Shown piece by piece: positions 28,724-40,188 of a stretch of DNA of 64,000 bases (positions are counted from its first letter, which is position 1; the number at the start of each line of letters is the position of its first letter). The translations under genes were made by a program, and so were the position numbers. The notes below the pieces were generated by a model that searched no databases, was not told the origin of the DNA, and saw only the letters and a list, made by a program, of their open reading frames with translations. This stretch comes from Corynebacterium pygosceleis (GTDB lineage: Bacteria; Actinomycetota; Actinomycetes; Mycobacteriales; Mycobacteriaceae): positions 496,001 through 560,000 of the forward strand of contig NZ_JAENIQ020000001.1 in assembly GCF_016595275.2 (NCBI RefSeq), written 5' to 3'.

Positions 28724-29578
28724 GTGCAGAGCAACGTCATCGCAGTGTTGTTCGCCCTCGCCTCCGCACTGACCATCGCCTGGGGAACCGTCATCCGGCA
28801 CCGTATCGCTGAAGAGGCCCCGGGCGACGGCACCACCATCCGCAGCGCGCCCATCATCGCGGTCATCTCCCGCCCCCTGTGGTGGGCCGGGACGTTCGCC
28901 GCCCTCGCAGGCTACGCACTGCAGATCGCGGCCCTCGGCTTCGGCACGCTGCTGGTGGTCCAACCGGTCCTCGTGCTCTCCCTGATGTTCACGTTCCCCA
29001 TGTCCGCCGTGTACGACGGTCGGCGGATCAGCAAGGCCGAGACATTCTGGTCGCTCGTTCTCACCGTCGCGGTCGCAGTCCTGGTGATCCTCGGCAAACC
29101 CAGCCCGGGGCTGCTGGAACCGCCGCTCAATCGCTGGCTCCCCGCCCTCGCCGTCGGGGGCCTGCTCCTCCTGCTCATCGACCGGCTCGCGTACACGCGT
29201 GTCCGGCGCCAGAAAGCACTGCTCCTCGGCATGGTCACCGGGGGCGTGATGGGGTACGTGGCGGTGCTCTCCAAGGCCTTCGTCGACATCTTCGTCCACC
29301 AGGGTTTCGTGGGCATTCTGACCAGCTGGGAATCCTACGCCCTCCTGGCGGGGGCGGTACTCGGGACCGCCGTCCAGCAGTCATCCTTCAACGCCGGGGC
29401 CCTCCGCCAGTCACTGCCCGCGATGACCGTCACCGAGCCGATCTTCGCGTTCGTGCTCGGCTACGCGGTTCTCGGGGAGAAGTTCGCGGTCTCCGGGCTC
29501 AGTTGGACGTGGATGGCCCTGGCGCTGGTCGCGATGGTCGTCTCGACGTTCGCACTGTCCAGACGGGGCGTCGGGTAA
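28724..29578 (+). CDS. DMT-superfamily (EamA-like) membrane transporter
   Basis: 284 residues, GTG start. About nine or ten hydrophobic segments fill the protein in the two-repeat layout of DMT transporters. There is a conserved LLVVQPVLVLSLMFTFP block in the first half and TVTEPIFAFVLGYAVLGEKF in the second; the latter matches the EamA ending. It is probably an inner-membrane metabolite exporter. The substrate is unknown, and the closeness to lysC and leuA does not settle it. It is divergent from lysC. Confidence 0.8.
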   Translation: MQSNVIAVLFALASALTIAWGTVIRHRIAEEAPGDGTTIRSAPIIAVISRPLWWAGTFAALAGYALQIAALGFGTLLVVQPVLVLSLMFTFPMSAVYDGRRISKAETFWSLVLTVAVAVLVILGKPSPGLLEPPLNRWLPALAVGGLLLLLIDRLAYTRVRRQKALLLGMVTGGVMGYVAVLSKAFVDIFVHQGFVGILTSWESYALLAGAVLGTAVQQSSFNAGALRQSLPAMTVTEPIFAFVLGYAVLGEKFAVSGLSWTWMALALVAMVVSTFALSRRGVG

Positions 29579-29644
29579 GAAATGTGCGGTCGCCCCCACG
29601 GGACCACACGAAGCCGATAGAATCAGGTGGACAGTCAATACGTT

Positions 29645-29683
29645 CCGGGTACCGCTGATCGTCCGATCAGCGGGCCGCCCGGT
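29645..29683. other. Stable hairpin upstream of the 40-residue ORF
   Basis: A perfect 10-bp stem CCGCTGATCG / CGATCAGCGG with a 2-base loop is extended by CCGGG / CCCGG. It has no T-run and ends about 30 bases before the small ORF. It could be a 5'-UTR structure or an operator. Confidence 0.45.
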
Positions 29684-29712
29684 GCGCCGATGCATCGATC
29701 CCCAGGAGAACC

Positions 29713-32114
<2,402 letters not shown>

Positions 32115-32164
32115 TCCCCGCCCGGACAGTCCGGGACGCTCGGCGACCACCCCACGCCACGAAA

Positions 32165-32196
32165 CGCCCCACCCGGGCCACGAACCCGGGTGGGGC
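32165..32196. terminator. Terminator between leuA and the TetR gene
   Basis: A perfect 13-bp stem CGCCCCACCCGGG / CCCGGGTGGGGCG has a 6-base loop. The flanks are only weakly T-rich. It sits between convergent genes. Confidence 0.7.
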
Positions 32197-32221
32197 GCCC
32201 TCCGTTCCCGACCCGGACGGT

Positions 32222-32884
32222 TCACACCTCCGGGCGACGTTCCTCCAGTCCCGCGATGATGAAGTCCAGCTTCGCGTCGAGGAACCCCCGCCCGATCCAG
32301 GACTCGTGCGGTTTGAAGGCGTCATCCTCCCGCGCGGCGGCGACGATCTGCTCGAAACCGGTGCGTCCGTCCTCACCGAGATTCCGCAGGGTGGAGACAC
32401 TGAGATGGGTGGAGATGACGGTGTCCCCGATGAAATCCAGGGCGAACAGTGCCTGCGGTTCAGTGAATCCGAAACCACACAGACTGTCGACGAGTGACCG
32501 GGCCGCCCCCTGAATGTGCCGGAAGGCGCCGGGAAACGTGAACAGCACCTCGTCCAGACCCGGATAGCGTTCACAGACCTCCCACGATGCCTCAGCCCAA
32601 TCACGCAGCAGTTCCTGCCAGGATCCGGCGTCACCGTCCGGCCACCTCACGGTGGTCGCCCCCCGCGACAGACAGGCGTGGACGAGATCGTCCCTGCCCG
32701 CGAAAAGCCGGTACACCGCCGACGTCGACACCCCGATCCTCTGCGCCACCTGGGCGAGGGTGAAACGTGCGATACCGATCTCCAGTGCGGCATCAACGAC
32801 ATCGTCAACCGTGAAACTCGGTTTCGGACCGGTTTTCCGTCCGGTCCGGCGGGCCGGTCGGTGGGAGGAGCTCGTCGGGGTCAT
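32222..32884 (-). CDS. TetR-family transcriptional regulator
   Basis: 220 residues. After a basic N-terminal tail, the HTH is at about 25-70: FTVDDVVDAALEIGIARFTL, then QRIGVSTSAVYRLFAGRDDL. The C-terminal ligand domain is helical and has the TetR_C_33-like look of actinobacterial regulators. It is divergent from the DnaQ-like gene by 60 bases, which may be its target, or it may act elsewhere. The ligand is unknown. Confidence 0.85.
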   Translation of the reverse strand: MTPTSSSHRPARRTGRKTGPKPSFTVDDVVDAALEIGIARFTLAQVAQRIGVSTSAVYRLFAGRDDLVHACLSRGATTVRWPDGDAGSWQELLRDWAEASWEVCERYPGLDEVLFTFPGAFRHIQGAARSLVDSLCGFGFTEPQALFALDFIGDTVISTHLSVSTLRNLGEDGRTGFEQIVAAAREDDAFKPHESWIGRGFLDAKLDFIIAGLEERRPEV

Positions 32885-32944
32885 GAAACCAGATTAGCCA
32901 CGAACCACAGCCGCCCGCGCGAACCAGCCACCGATCAGCTTAGG

Positions 32945-34078
32945 ATGGAGTCGATGACGACGACGAGGCCAGACACCCCAGATCCCGCAGGCACCGCAGA
33001 CACGCCGGCCGCACGCTCCCGCGACAACCGGGACCGTGCACGGCGGCAGCGCGACCGGGCGGCGGAGATCGCCGCAGCCCCCTACGTCGCGGCCGCGATC
33101 CAGTCGACCGGTATCCATCCGAGTACCGCCCGTCTCGTCTCCATAGACCTCGTCACCTACTCCGCCACAGGCGAGGAGGTGGACACCTACCATGCGGTCC
33201 TCGACCCGGGGACCGATCCCGGCCCCCACCACCTGCACGGGCTGAGCCCTGCGGAGATCCGTTCGGGTCAACGTTTCGACACCGTTCTGCGGTCGGTGAC
33301 CAGGCTCATCGACGGCCGTACCCTCCTGGTGCACAACGCCCCACGGGTCTGGGGCTTCATCGTCTCCGAGTCCCGGCGCGCGGTCCGGAACAGCACGAAC
33401 CGCACCAACCGTGGGCGGCGCTCCCGTGGCCGTAGACGTCGTCCCGGGCATGTTCCCAGGCCCGGGACCATCATCGACACCCTCGCGACGGCACGCAGGC
33501 GTTCCGTCAAGCTCGATGACACCCGCATCCGTGGAGTCGCCCGGACACTGGGGATTGACGCACCGACCCCCCGTGCCTCCGTGGAGCGCGCAGGCGTCCA
33601 CGAGGCCGAGCACACACGCACCGACACCCGACTCGTCGCGCAGCTGTTCTTCGACGCCTACGGTGGCCCCGCGGCACTCGAGGAACAGCGCCCCTTCGCG
33701 TGTCTGGATCCCGCCGATCTCCACGGTGACCGTTTCGGGCTGCAACGCAGTCACCTGCGTGTCGACGCCGCCGACGCGGAGCGCCGCTTCATCAACCCGG
33801 GCCCCTGGCAGCGCGGCAAACCGCTGACCGAGGGCATGGAGATCGTGGTGTCCCCCGAGATCGCGGTCGACCCCGACGAGATCATCGCCGCAGCGGTCGG
33901 CGCGAACCTCAACTACTCGGAGAAACTGACCCGGGCCACGAGTCTCGTCGTGTGCAACCAGACCACCGATCTGTCGGGAAAGGCGATGCACGCGGCCCGA
34001 AAGGGCATCCCGTTGATCAGTGACTCCACTTTCCTCGAGGTCGTCAGCGGCGACATCGTCCCCGGAACCCGGGAATGA
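32945..34078 (+). CDS. DnaQ-like exonuclease-fold protein with C-terminal BRCT domain; DEDD site degenerate
   Basis: About 377 residues from ATG 32945 (a second ATG at 32954 is equally possible). A basic N-terminus precedes an epsilon-type exonuclease fold: SIDLVTYSATGEEVDTYHAV, HHLHGLSPAEI, LVHNAPRVWGF, EHTRTDTRLVAQLFF. The usual first motif D-x-E-T reads D-L-V-T, and the Asp after HNA is Trp, so two metal ligands are missing. A BRCT domain closes the protein (MEIVVSPEIAVDPDEIIAAA ... HAARKGIPLISDSTFLEVV). It is annotated as a DNA polymerase III epsilon homologue in corynebacteria. Here catalysis is doubtful, and a DNA-damage or replication adaptor role is possible. Confidence 0.75.
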   Translation: MESMTTTRPDTPDPAGTADTPAARSRDNRDRARRQRDRAAEIAAAPYVAAAIQSTGIHPSTARLVSIDLVTYSATGEEVDTYHAVLDPGTDPGPHHLHGLSPAEIRSGQRFDTVLRSVTRLIDGRTLLVHNAPRVWGFIVSESRRAVRNSTNRTNRGRRSRGRRRRPGHVPRPGTIIDTLATARRRSVKLDDTRIRGVARTLGIDAPTPRASVERAGVHEAEHTRTDTRLVAQLFFDAYGGPAALEEQRPFACLDPADLHGDRFGLQRSHLRVDAADAERRFINPGPWQRGKPLTEGMEIVVSPEIAVDPDEIIAAAVGANLNYSEKLTRATSLVVCNQTTDLSGKAMHAARKGIPLISDSTFLEVVSGDIVPGTRE

Positions 34079-34105
34079 GGGGCACCGGGCGGTAGACTCG
34101 GCAGA

Positions 34106-35389
34106 ATGAAACTCAACCTCCCAGCACCCGTGAAACGGTTGCGCACCACCGTCGCCACTCTCGCGGCGACGGCCGCGACGACGGCGTCACGGGCCACCGG
34201 GCGCGGTGCAGGCGGCATGATCGGCGGTCTCGTCGCCGGTGCCATCGACCCCGCGATCATGGAGGGGCTCGGCAGAGGCCGCCCCGTCACCCTGATCACC
34301 GGCACCAACGGTAAATCGACCACCACCCGCATGCTCGTCGCCGCGCTCCGTACCAGATTCGACGTGGTCACCAATGAGGGCGGCGACAACATGGACGCCG
34401 GCATCATCTCCGCGCTGCTCTCCGGCCGCGACGCGAGCCACATCGTCCTCGAGTGCGATGAACTGCACGTGCCGGGCGTCACGCGCAGACTCCGCACCGA
34501 CTGCCTGGTGCTGCTCAACCTGACCCGTGACCAGCTGGACCGCGTCGGGGAGATCAACTCCATCGAACGTGCGCTGCGCCGGTGCATCACCGACAATCCC
34601 GACATGACCGTCATCGCCAACTGTGACGACGTCCTGATGACGTCCGTGGCCTACGACGCGGCGAACGTCGTGTGGGTCGCCGCCGGAAACGGCTGGCACG
34701 GGGACTCCGTCTCCTGCCCCCGCACCGGCGGACACATCGTGCGTGACGGCGAGGACTGGTACGCGGTCAAGCCGCTGGCCGACGGCCGCGAGTTCCGCCG
34801 CCCCACACCGACGTGGACGATCACCGGTGACGGCCTCACGGGGCCGGACGGTGGAACCCTGCCGGTGAACCTCACGCTGCCCGGTAACGCGAACCGCGGC
34901 AATGCGGCCCAGGCCATCGCCGCCGCCGCGGAGCGTTACGGTGTGCCCGTCGCCGAGGCCCTGCCCGCGGTGGAGGCCGTGGACAATGTCGCCGGCCGCT
35001 ATTCCACCATCCGGTTCGAGGGCCGCGACGTGCACATGCTGCTGGCGAAGAACCCCGCCGGCTGGCAGGAGGCGCTGAGCATGGTCGACCGTTCCGCCGA
35101 CGGCCTCGTCATCGCGGTCAACGGCCAGGTCGCGGACGGGGAGGACCTGTCCTGGATCTGGGACGTCCGCTTCGAGGACTTCGGCGAACTCTCCGTCGTC
35201 GCCGCAGGCGAACGGGGCACCGATCTCGCGGTCCGACTCACCTACGCCGACATCGACCACACCCTGGTCGGGAACACCGTCGACGCGATCCGCGCCTGTC
35301 CCGAGGGGCGGGTCGAGGTACTAGCGAACTACACGGCTTTCCGCGACCTGCGCCGCGCCCTGACCAGATTCACGGAGGACCAGAAATGA
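34106..35389 (+). CDS. murT: Lipid II isoglutaminyl synthase, Mur-ligase subunit MurT
   Basis: 427 residues. The Mur-ligase P-loop GTNGKSTTTRM is at 66-76, with a central domain containing ECDELHVPGVTRRL and LLNLTRDQLDRVGEI. The C-terminal DUF1727 region holds KNPAGWQEAL. With GatD it amidates the alpha-carboxyl of D-Glu in lipid II using ammonia from glutamine. The zinc-ribbon insert that normally has four Cys shows only one here (VSCPRTGGHI). The gene overlaps gatD by four bases. Confidence 0.93.
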   Translation: MKLNLPAPVKRLRTTVATLAATAATTASRATGRGAGGMIGGLVAGAIDPAIMEGLGRGRPVTLITGTNGKSTTTRMLVAALRTRFDVVTNEGGDNMDAGIISALLSGRDASHIVLECDELHVPGVTRRLRTDCLVLLNLTRDQLDRVGEINSIERALRRCITDNPDMTVIANCDDVLMTSVAYDAANVVWVAAGNGWHGDSVSCPRTGGHIVRDGEDWYAVKPLADGREFRRPTPTWTITGDGLTGPDGGTLPVNLTLPGNANRGNAAQAIAAAAERYGVPVAEALPAVEAVDNVAGRYSTIRFEGRDVHMLLAKNPAGWQEALSMVDRSADGLVIAVNGQVADGEDLSWIWDVRFEDFGELSVVAAGERGTDLAVRLTYADIDHTLVGNTVDAIRACPEGRVEVLANYTAFRDLRRALTRFTEDQK

Positions 35390-36138
35390 CCCAGCTGACC
35401 ATCGGTCTCGTGCTCCCCGAGGTTCTGGGCACCTACGGTGACGACGGCAACGCCCTGGTGCTCCGCCAGCGGGCCCGCATGCGCGGCATCGACGCCGAGA
35501 TCCACCCCGTCTCCCTCGGCACACCCGTGCCGGAGACCCTCGACGCCTACTGCCTCGGTGGCGGCGAGGACACCGCCCAGATCCTCGCGGCGGAACATCT
35601 CATCAGCGACGGTGGTCTACGGCGGGCCGCGGACGCCGGCCGCCCGATACTCGCCATCTGCGCCGGACTACAGGTGCTGGGCACGTCCTTCCGGGCGGCG
35701 GGGCGCACGGTCGACGGTGTCGGCCTCCTCGACGCCACAACCTCATCGCTGGCCAGGCGCACCATCGGAGAGGTAGCGTCCACCCCCACCGGAGCCGGGA
35801 TCACCGCGGCACTCGATCAACCGCTCACCGGTTTCGAGAACCACATGGGTGCCACGATCCTCGGGCCCGACGCCAGCCCCCTGGGAACCGTCACCCGGGG
35901 CGTGGGCAACTGCGACGCCGCAGGTGCCGCCGGTACAGCCGACCCCGGTGCACAGACCGCCGCCGAGGGGGCGGTGCAGGGAAACGTCATCGCCACCTAC
36001 ATGCACGGACCTGCGCTCGCCAGGAATCCGCAGCTCGCGGATCTCATCCTCGCCCGGGCGCTCGGTGTCGAGCTCGCGGGCCTCGCGCCGCTGGACCTCG
36101 ACGTCGTCGACAGGCTCCGCGCGGAGCGACTGCGTTAG
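35386..36138 (+). CDS. gatD: Lipid II isoglutaminyl synthase, glutamine amidotransferase subunit GatD
   Basis: 250 residues of the cobyric-acid-synthase-like glutaminase fold. It starts LPEVLGTYGDDGNALVLRQR. The nucleophile Cys92 is in PILAICAGLQVLG, and the catalytic His207 is in ATYMHGPALARNP. It hydrolyses glutamine and feeds ammonia to MurT. An Ala/Gly/Thr-rich insert at about 176-198 is a local expansion. ATGA overlap with murT shows coupling. The stop is directly adjacent to the recR stop on the other strand. Confidence 0.94.
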   Translation: MTQLTIGLVLPEVLGTYGDDGNALVLRQRARMRGIDAEIHPVSLGTPVPETLDAYCLGGGEDTAQILAAEHLISDGGLRRAADAGRPILAICAGLQVLGTSFRAAGRTVDGVGLLDATTSSLARRTIGEVASTPTGAGITAALDQPLTGFENHMGATILGPDASPLGTVTRGVGNCDAAGAAGTADPGAQTAAEGAVQGNVIATYMHGPALARNPQLADLILARALGVELAGLAPLDLDVVDRLRAERLR

Positions 36139-36795
36139 TTAGAGCGTCAACCGCCCACTGAGGGCCCTGGACAACGTCAGTTCGTCGACGAACTCCAGAT
36201 CCCCGCCCAGCGGCATACCGGACGCCAGACGGGAGATCGTCAGACCGGGGAAATCCCGCAACAGACGTGCCAGATAGGAGGCGGTCGCCTCCCCCTCGGT
36301 GTTCGGGTCGGTCGCGAGGATCACCTCGGTGATCTCCGGCGCATCGTCGAACCTGGGTTCCTCCGGCGTCGAATCCGCCAGCTCACGGTCCGGGAGCACC
36401 CCCCCGATGCGTTGGAGCAGCGGGGAGATGTTGAGGTTCTTCGGTCCGACGTTCGCCAACGGGTCCAGCGCACCCCCCAGTACGTGGTAGCGGCCGTTGA
36501 ATTCTCCGGTGCGTTCGATGACCTGGATGTCCTTCGGCTCCTCCACCACGCAGATCAGTCCTCGGTCGCGTCCGGAATCGGCGCAGATCCGGCAGACGGC
36601 CTCCCGCGAGATGTTGCAGCAGATCCGGCAGAAGGCCACCCCGTCACGCACCGCACCCAGGGCGCTCTGCAGGCGGGTCACATCCTCCGGATCGACGGTG
36701 AGCAGGTGGAAGGCGATACGCTGCGCCGATTTCGGCCCCACGCCGGGAAGACGGGACAACTCGTCGATGAGGTCCTGGAGCGGTCCTTCAAACAC
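36139..36795 (-). CDS. recR: Recombination protein RecR
   Basis: 218 residues with the full RecR layout. The N-terminal HhH region is [20 protein letters not shown]. The four-Cys zinc finger is [16 protein letters not shown]. The Toprim domain is ICVVEEPKD ... [11 protein letters not shown] ... [19 protein letters not shown], and the ending is [19 protein letters not shown]. With RecO it loads RecA on gapped DNA. A terminator after ybaB suggests recR is transcribed separately from dnaX-ybaB. Confidence 0.96.
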   Translation of the reverse strand: MFEGPLQDLIDELSRLPGVGPKSAQRIAFHLLTVDPEDVTRLQSALGAVRDGVAFCRICCNISREAVCRICADSGRDRGLICVVEEPKDIQVIERTGEFNGRYHVLGGALDPLANVGPKNLNISPLLQRIGGVLPDRELADSTPEEPRFDDAPEITEVILATDPNTEGEATASYLARLLRDFPGLTISRLASGMPLGGDLEFVDELTLSRALSGRLTL

Positions 36796-36919
36796 CGGCG
36801 TTTCTCTTTCCTACTCGGAAACCATGGGCAGCGCCCCTGGGGGCGAACACCCGAACAGATTACGGCGGTCACGTGCACCGGCCAAAGTGCACCGCCCCGT
36901 TGCCCCGGGGTGGCGCCGG

Positions 36920-36967
36920 AAAAGACGGCACCCGCGCGCCGGATCACGTCCGGGAGCGCGGGTGCCG
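36920..36967 (-). terminator. Terminator after ybaB
   Basis: CGGCACCCGCGC pairs with GCGCGGGTGCCG, with an inner CCGGA/TCCGG stem. The minus-strand tail is TCTTTTCC. Confidence 0.75.
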
Positions 36968-36982
36968 GGAGAACAGGGCAGG

Positions 36983-37312
36983 TCAGCCCATCAGGCCACC
37001 GAAGTCGCCGCCGCCGAGGCCCTGCGACAGCGGGCCCATCTTCTCCTCGGCGATCTGTGCGACCTTGCGGTGCGCGTCGTCGTAGGCGCCGACGATGAGG
37101 TCCTGGAGGGTCTCGATGTCCTCCGGATCGACGACCTTCGGATCGATGGTGACGGAGGTGACCTGTCCGTTGCCGGTCATGGTGGCCTTGACCAGGCCGT
37201 TGCCGGCTTCACCGACGACGCTGGAGGAGAGGATCTCCTGCTGGGCGGCCTCGAGCTTGGCCTGCATCTCCTGTGCCTGCTGGAGAATCTGGTTCATGTC
37301 GGGCTGAGTCAT
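36983..37312 (-). CDS. YbaB/EbfC nucleoid-associated protein
   Basis: 109 residues with the YbaB pattern: an N-terminal coiled coil MNQILQQAQEMQAKLEAAQQ, then GNGLVKATMTGNGQVTSVTI and DPEDIETLQDLIVGAYDDA. The C-terminal tail is Gly-rich (LGGGDFGGLMG). It is a dimeric DNA-binding protein encoded between dnaX and recR in many bacteria. It lies 110 bases downstream of dnaX. Confidence 0.93.
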   Translation of the reverse strand: MTQPDMNQILQQAQEMQAKLEAAQQEILSSSVVGEAGNGLVKATMTGNGQVTSVTIDPKVVDPEDIETLQDLIVGAYDDAHRKVAQIAEEKMGPLSQGLGGGDFGGLMG

Positions 37313-37422
37313 GTGCGTGACCTTCCTGGTGTGTTCATGGTGTGCGGCACTGTGCGCACGCTTTCGTGGGCCACCGCGGAACAGCGGCCGTCGGTGCGCA
37401 GTCTACCTGCCGACGCCCGGTG

Positions 37423-40155
37423 TCAGAGTCGACGTGCGCCGAGTTCCTCCGAGAGCAGTTCCATCGCGACGTCGCGGGCCGTGCGCCGGTCGGGGGTTCC
37501 GGGGCCTGACGCGGCCTCACGGAGCATGTCCTCCTCCTCCTGGTCTGTTCCGGATTCCGACGGGTCGGTTCCGGCGTGCACCCCGCCGTTCACCGTGCCC
37601 CGGTCGCGGTCCTGCACCGGTGTCTCCGGCCGCGACGCGACCGCCGCCGCAGGACCCGGGATGCCCTCGTCCTGCGGGTAACCGTAGGGGTCGTCGGGCA
37701 CCGGCGGGTCGTCGTCGAAGGGTTCCGGGGGAAGGGGGACACCACCGGTGAAGCTGTGCGTGTCCGTCGGGGGGCCCGGTTGCCGGTCCTGTCGTCGGCT
37801 GACCCGGTTGATGACCTGTTCCCAGGGGCGTCCGGTGGTGTTCTCCGACGCCGGTTGCGCCGTCGGTTCCTGTTGCCCGGCGCGTTTCCGGTCCTCGTCC
37901 CCGGTGTCGGCCGTACCTGCGTCGTCACCGCCGTCCGTGCCCGGGGTCGGGCCGCCGAGTGGTGCCGGTGTCCCCCACCCGGTTGCGGGGGGTGGACTGT
38001 CGGACGGCCTCCGTGACGGTTGTTCCCGGATCTGTTCCGGGGATCGCTCTCCGGCGGGGCTGCCGGTGGTGGAGTCCGGCACGGGGGTTTTCTCCGGCTC
38101 CGGTGCCGGACGGTTCTCCGGTGCCGGGTCCTTCCCGGGGCGGGGGGTGTCCTGCGGAGCCGGGGACGGTGGATCAAAAGGGTCGGTCCCCACCTCGCAT
38201 TCGACCGTGAGGTCGAGCTGGAGTTCATTCCTGAGCGCCGCGACGATGGCGTCGTTGTTGCCCGGGGCGTTGAGGCGTGAGGCGAGTGCACCGGTGTTGT
38301 GTCCGATGACGAGTGTCGACCCACGGACACCGAGAACCCTGGCCTCGGTCAGCATGATCTCCGCGACCTTGTTGTTCGCCCCGATGGCCGAACGGAGCTG
38401 CGCCCAGTTCCGGCGGATGAGGTCGGCGGGGTCACCGTTCCGGGTGTCCGGGGTGGTCCCGGTGGGGGTGTGCGTGTCGACGTCGTCGTGTCCGGGTCCG
38501 TCGGGTTCGGGCTGCCGGTCCGGCTCCGGTGCCTGCCCGGGGCCGGACGGGGACTCGGGGCGGGTGTCCCCTGGGGACTCCTGCCGGGTCCCGGTGTCGC
38601 CGGTCGCCCGGGGTTCCGGCCCCCGGTCCCGGTCGTGTGCGTCCGGGGTGGCGGGACGGGACTCCGGCGCCGTCGGTTCCCGGTCCGGAGCTGCCGGTGC
38701 CCCCTCGGACCGGTGCACCGCCGTGTCGGTCGGGTGCGGCGGGGTGGCTGGGGTGTGGGGACGGGACTCCGGGGCGTCCTGTCCCCGGGTCGGCACCTGC
38801 TCACGTCCGGAGCCGCGACGGGCCAGCCGTTCGGCGGCCTCCCGGGCGCGACGGGCTCCCTCACTGACGGGCGCCTGCGGTTGCCGTGGGCCGTCCGGGG
38901 ACGGCGTCGCGGAGGTCGGGGCCTCGGTCTGCTGCCTGCTCTGTTCCTGGTTGGTGGCGGCGAGCGCCGCCGCGCGGGTCGCGGGAGGGGCGTCGGGGAG
39001 CTGGTTGAGTCCCTGTTCCACGAGATCGAGTCGTTGGCTGACACCGGCCACGCTGTCCGTCCCGGCGGGCAGGAGCATACGGGCGCAGAGGATCTCCAGG
39101 AGAAGCCTGGGGGCGGTGGCACCGCGCATCTCGTCGAGGCCGTCGTTGGCGAGGGACGCGAGACGGGCGAGTGCCGAACCGCCGAAGGCGGCGGCCTGTT
39201 CCGTGATGACGGGTACCTGTGCGGCGGGAACGTCGACCAGTCCCATGTCGACGGCATCCGGGACGGCCTGCAGGACCATGAGGTCACGGAGCCGGTCGAG
39301 GAGGTCGGAGGTGAAGCGGCGGGGATCGTGTCCGGCCTCGATCACGTCGGCGACGGTGCGGAACATCGTCGCCCGGTCACCTTCGGCGAGGGCGTTGACG
39401 GCGGCGTCGATGAGTGAGGAGTCGGTGACCCCGAGCAGCGGGACGGCCATGTCGTAGGTGAGGCCGTTGGGCCCGGCACCGGCGAGGAGCTGGTCCATCA
39501 CCGACAGGGAGTCGCGCGGGGAACCGCCACCGGCGCGGATGACGAGCGGGTAGACGGAGTCCTCGACCTCGACCCCTTCCGCCGTGCAGGTGCGCTCGAG
39601 CAGGCTGCGCATGGCCGGCGGGGTGAGGAGCCGGAACGGGTAGTGGTGGGTCCGGGACCGGATGGTGCCGAGAACCTTCTCCGGTTCCGTGGTGGCGAAG
39701 ATGAAGATGAGATGTGCCGGAGGTTCCTCGACGATCTTCAGCAGGGCGTTGGCGCCGGCGGTCGTGATCATGTGCGCCTCGTCGATGATGAACACCCGGT
39801 AGCGGGACTCCGCCGGTGCGTAGAGCGCACGGTCCCGCAGCTCCCGCATGTCGTCGACGCCGTTGTGGCTGGCTGCGTCGAGCTCGGTGACATCGAGGTT
39901 GCCAGGTCCTCCCGGCGCGAGGGACACACACGAGTTGCAGGTGCCGCACGGCGTGGAGGTGGGACCTTCGGCGCAGTTCAGCGACCGGGCCATGATCCGC
40001 GCGGAGGACGTCTTGCCGCAGCCCCGCGGGCCGGAGAAGAGGTAGGCGTGGTTGATCCTTCCGGAATCCAGCGCCACACTCAGCGGGTCGGTGACATGCT
40101 CCTGGCCGATGACCTCGGAGAACGTTGCGGGACGGTACTTGCGATAGAGAGCCAC
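37423..40155 (-). CDS. dnaX: DNA polymerase III subunits gamma/tau
   Basis: A 910-residue clamp-loader ATPase. The Walker A GPRGCGKTS is at 42-50; the zinc site Cys are C61, C70, C73 and C76. Walker B lies in VFIIDEAHMIT, and sensor 1 in FIFATTEPEKV. The AAA+ and collar domains end near residue 375. About 250 residues of Pro/Glu/Arg/Thr-rich low-complexity sequence follow, a tau-like domain (RRNWAQLRSAIGANNKVAEI), another Pro-rich stretch, and a conserved end (TARDVAMELLSEELGARRL). No slippery heptamer for gamma production was noticed. Confidence 0.95.
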   Translation of the reverse strand: MALYRKYRPATFSEVIGQEHVTDPLSVALDSGRINHAYLFSGPRGCGKTSSARIMARSLNCAEGPTSTPCGTCNSCVSLAPGGPGNLDVTELDAASHNGVDDMRELRDRALYAPAESRYRVFIIDEAHMITTAGANALLKIVEEPPAHLIFIFATTEPEKVLGTIRSRTHHYPFRLLTPPAMRSLLERTCTAEGVEVEDSVYPLVIRAGGGSPRDSLSVMDQLLAGAGPNGLTYDMAVPLLGVTDSSLIDAAVNALAEGDRATMFRTVADVIEAGHDPRRFTSDLLDRLRDLMVLQAVPDAVDMGLVDVPAAQVPVITEQAAAFGGSALARLASLANDGLDEMRGATAPRLLLEILCARMLLPAGTDSVAGVSQRLDLVEQGLNQLPDAPPATRAAALAATNQEQSRQQTEAPTSATPSPDGPRQPQAPVSEGARRAREAAERLARRGSGREQVPTRGQDAPESRPHTPATPPHPTDTAVHRSEGAPAAPDREPTAPESRPATPDAHDRDRGPEPRATGDTGTRQESPGDTRPESPSGPGQAPEPDRQPEPDGPGHDDVDTHTPTGTTPDTRNGDPADLIRRNWAQLRSAIGANNKVAEIMLTEARVLGVRGSTLVIGHNTGALASRLNAPGNNDAIVAALRNELQLDLTVECEVGTDPFDPPSPAPQDTPRPGKDPAPENRPAPEPEKTPVPDSTTGSPAGERSPEQIREQPSRRPSDSPPPATGWGTPAPLGGPTPGTDGGDDAGTADTGDEDRKRAGQQEPTAQPASENTTGRPWEQVINRVSRRQDRQPGPPTDTHSFTGGVPLPPEPFDDDPPVPDDPYGYPQDEGIPGPAAAVASRPETPVQDRDRGTVNGGVHAGTDPSESGTDQEEEDMLREAASGPGTPDRRTARDVAMELLSEELGARRL

Positions 40156-40188
40156 TCCCCCAGCCTACCGGGGTAGGGGTGGCACAGC

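Noticed and set aside
37748-39457. Long open frames opposite dnaX (up to 569 codons)
   Set aside because: Ser/Arg/Gly-rich translation without motifs; mirrors the Pro-rich low-complexity part of DnaX.
37423-40155. Programmed frameshift in dnaX to give gamma
   Set aside because: No A- or T-rich slippery heptamer is visible; the frame is continuous to the end.
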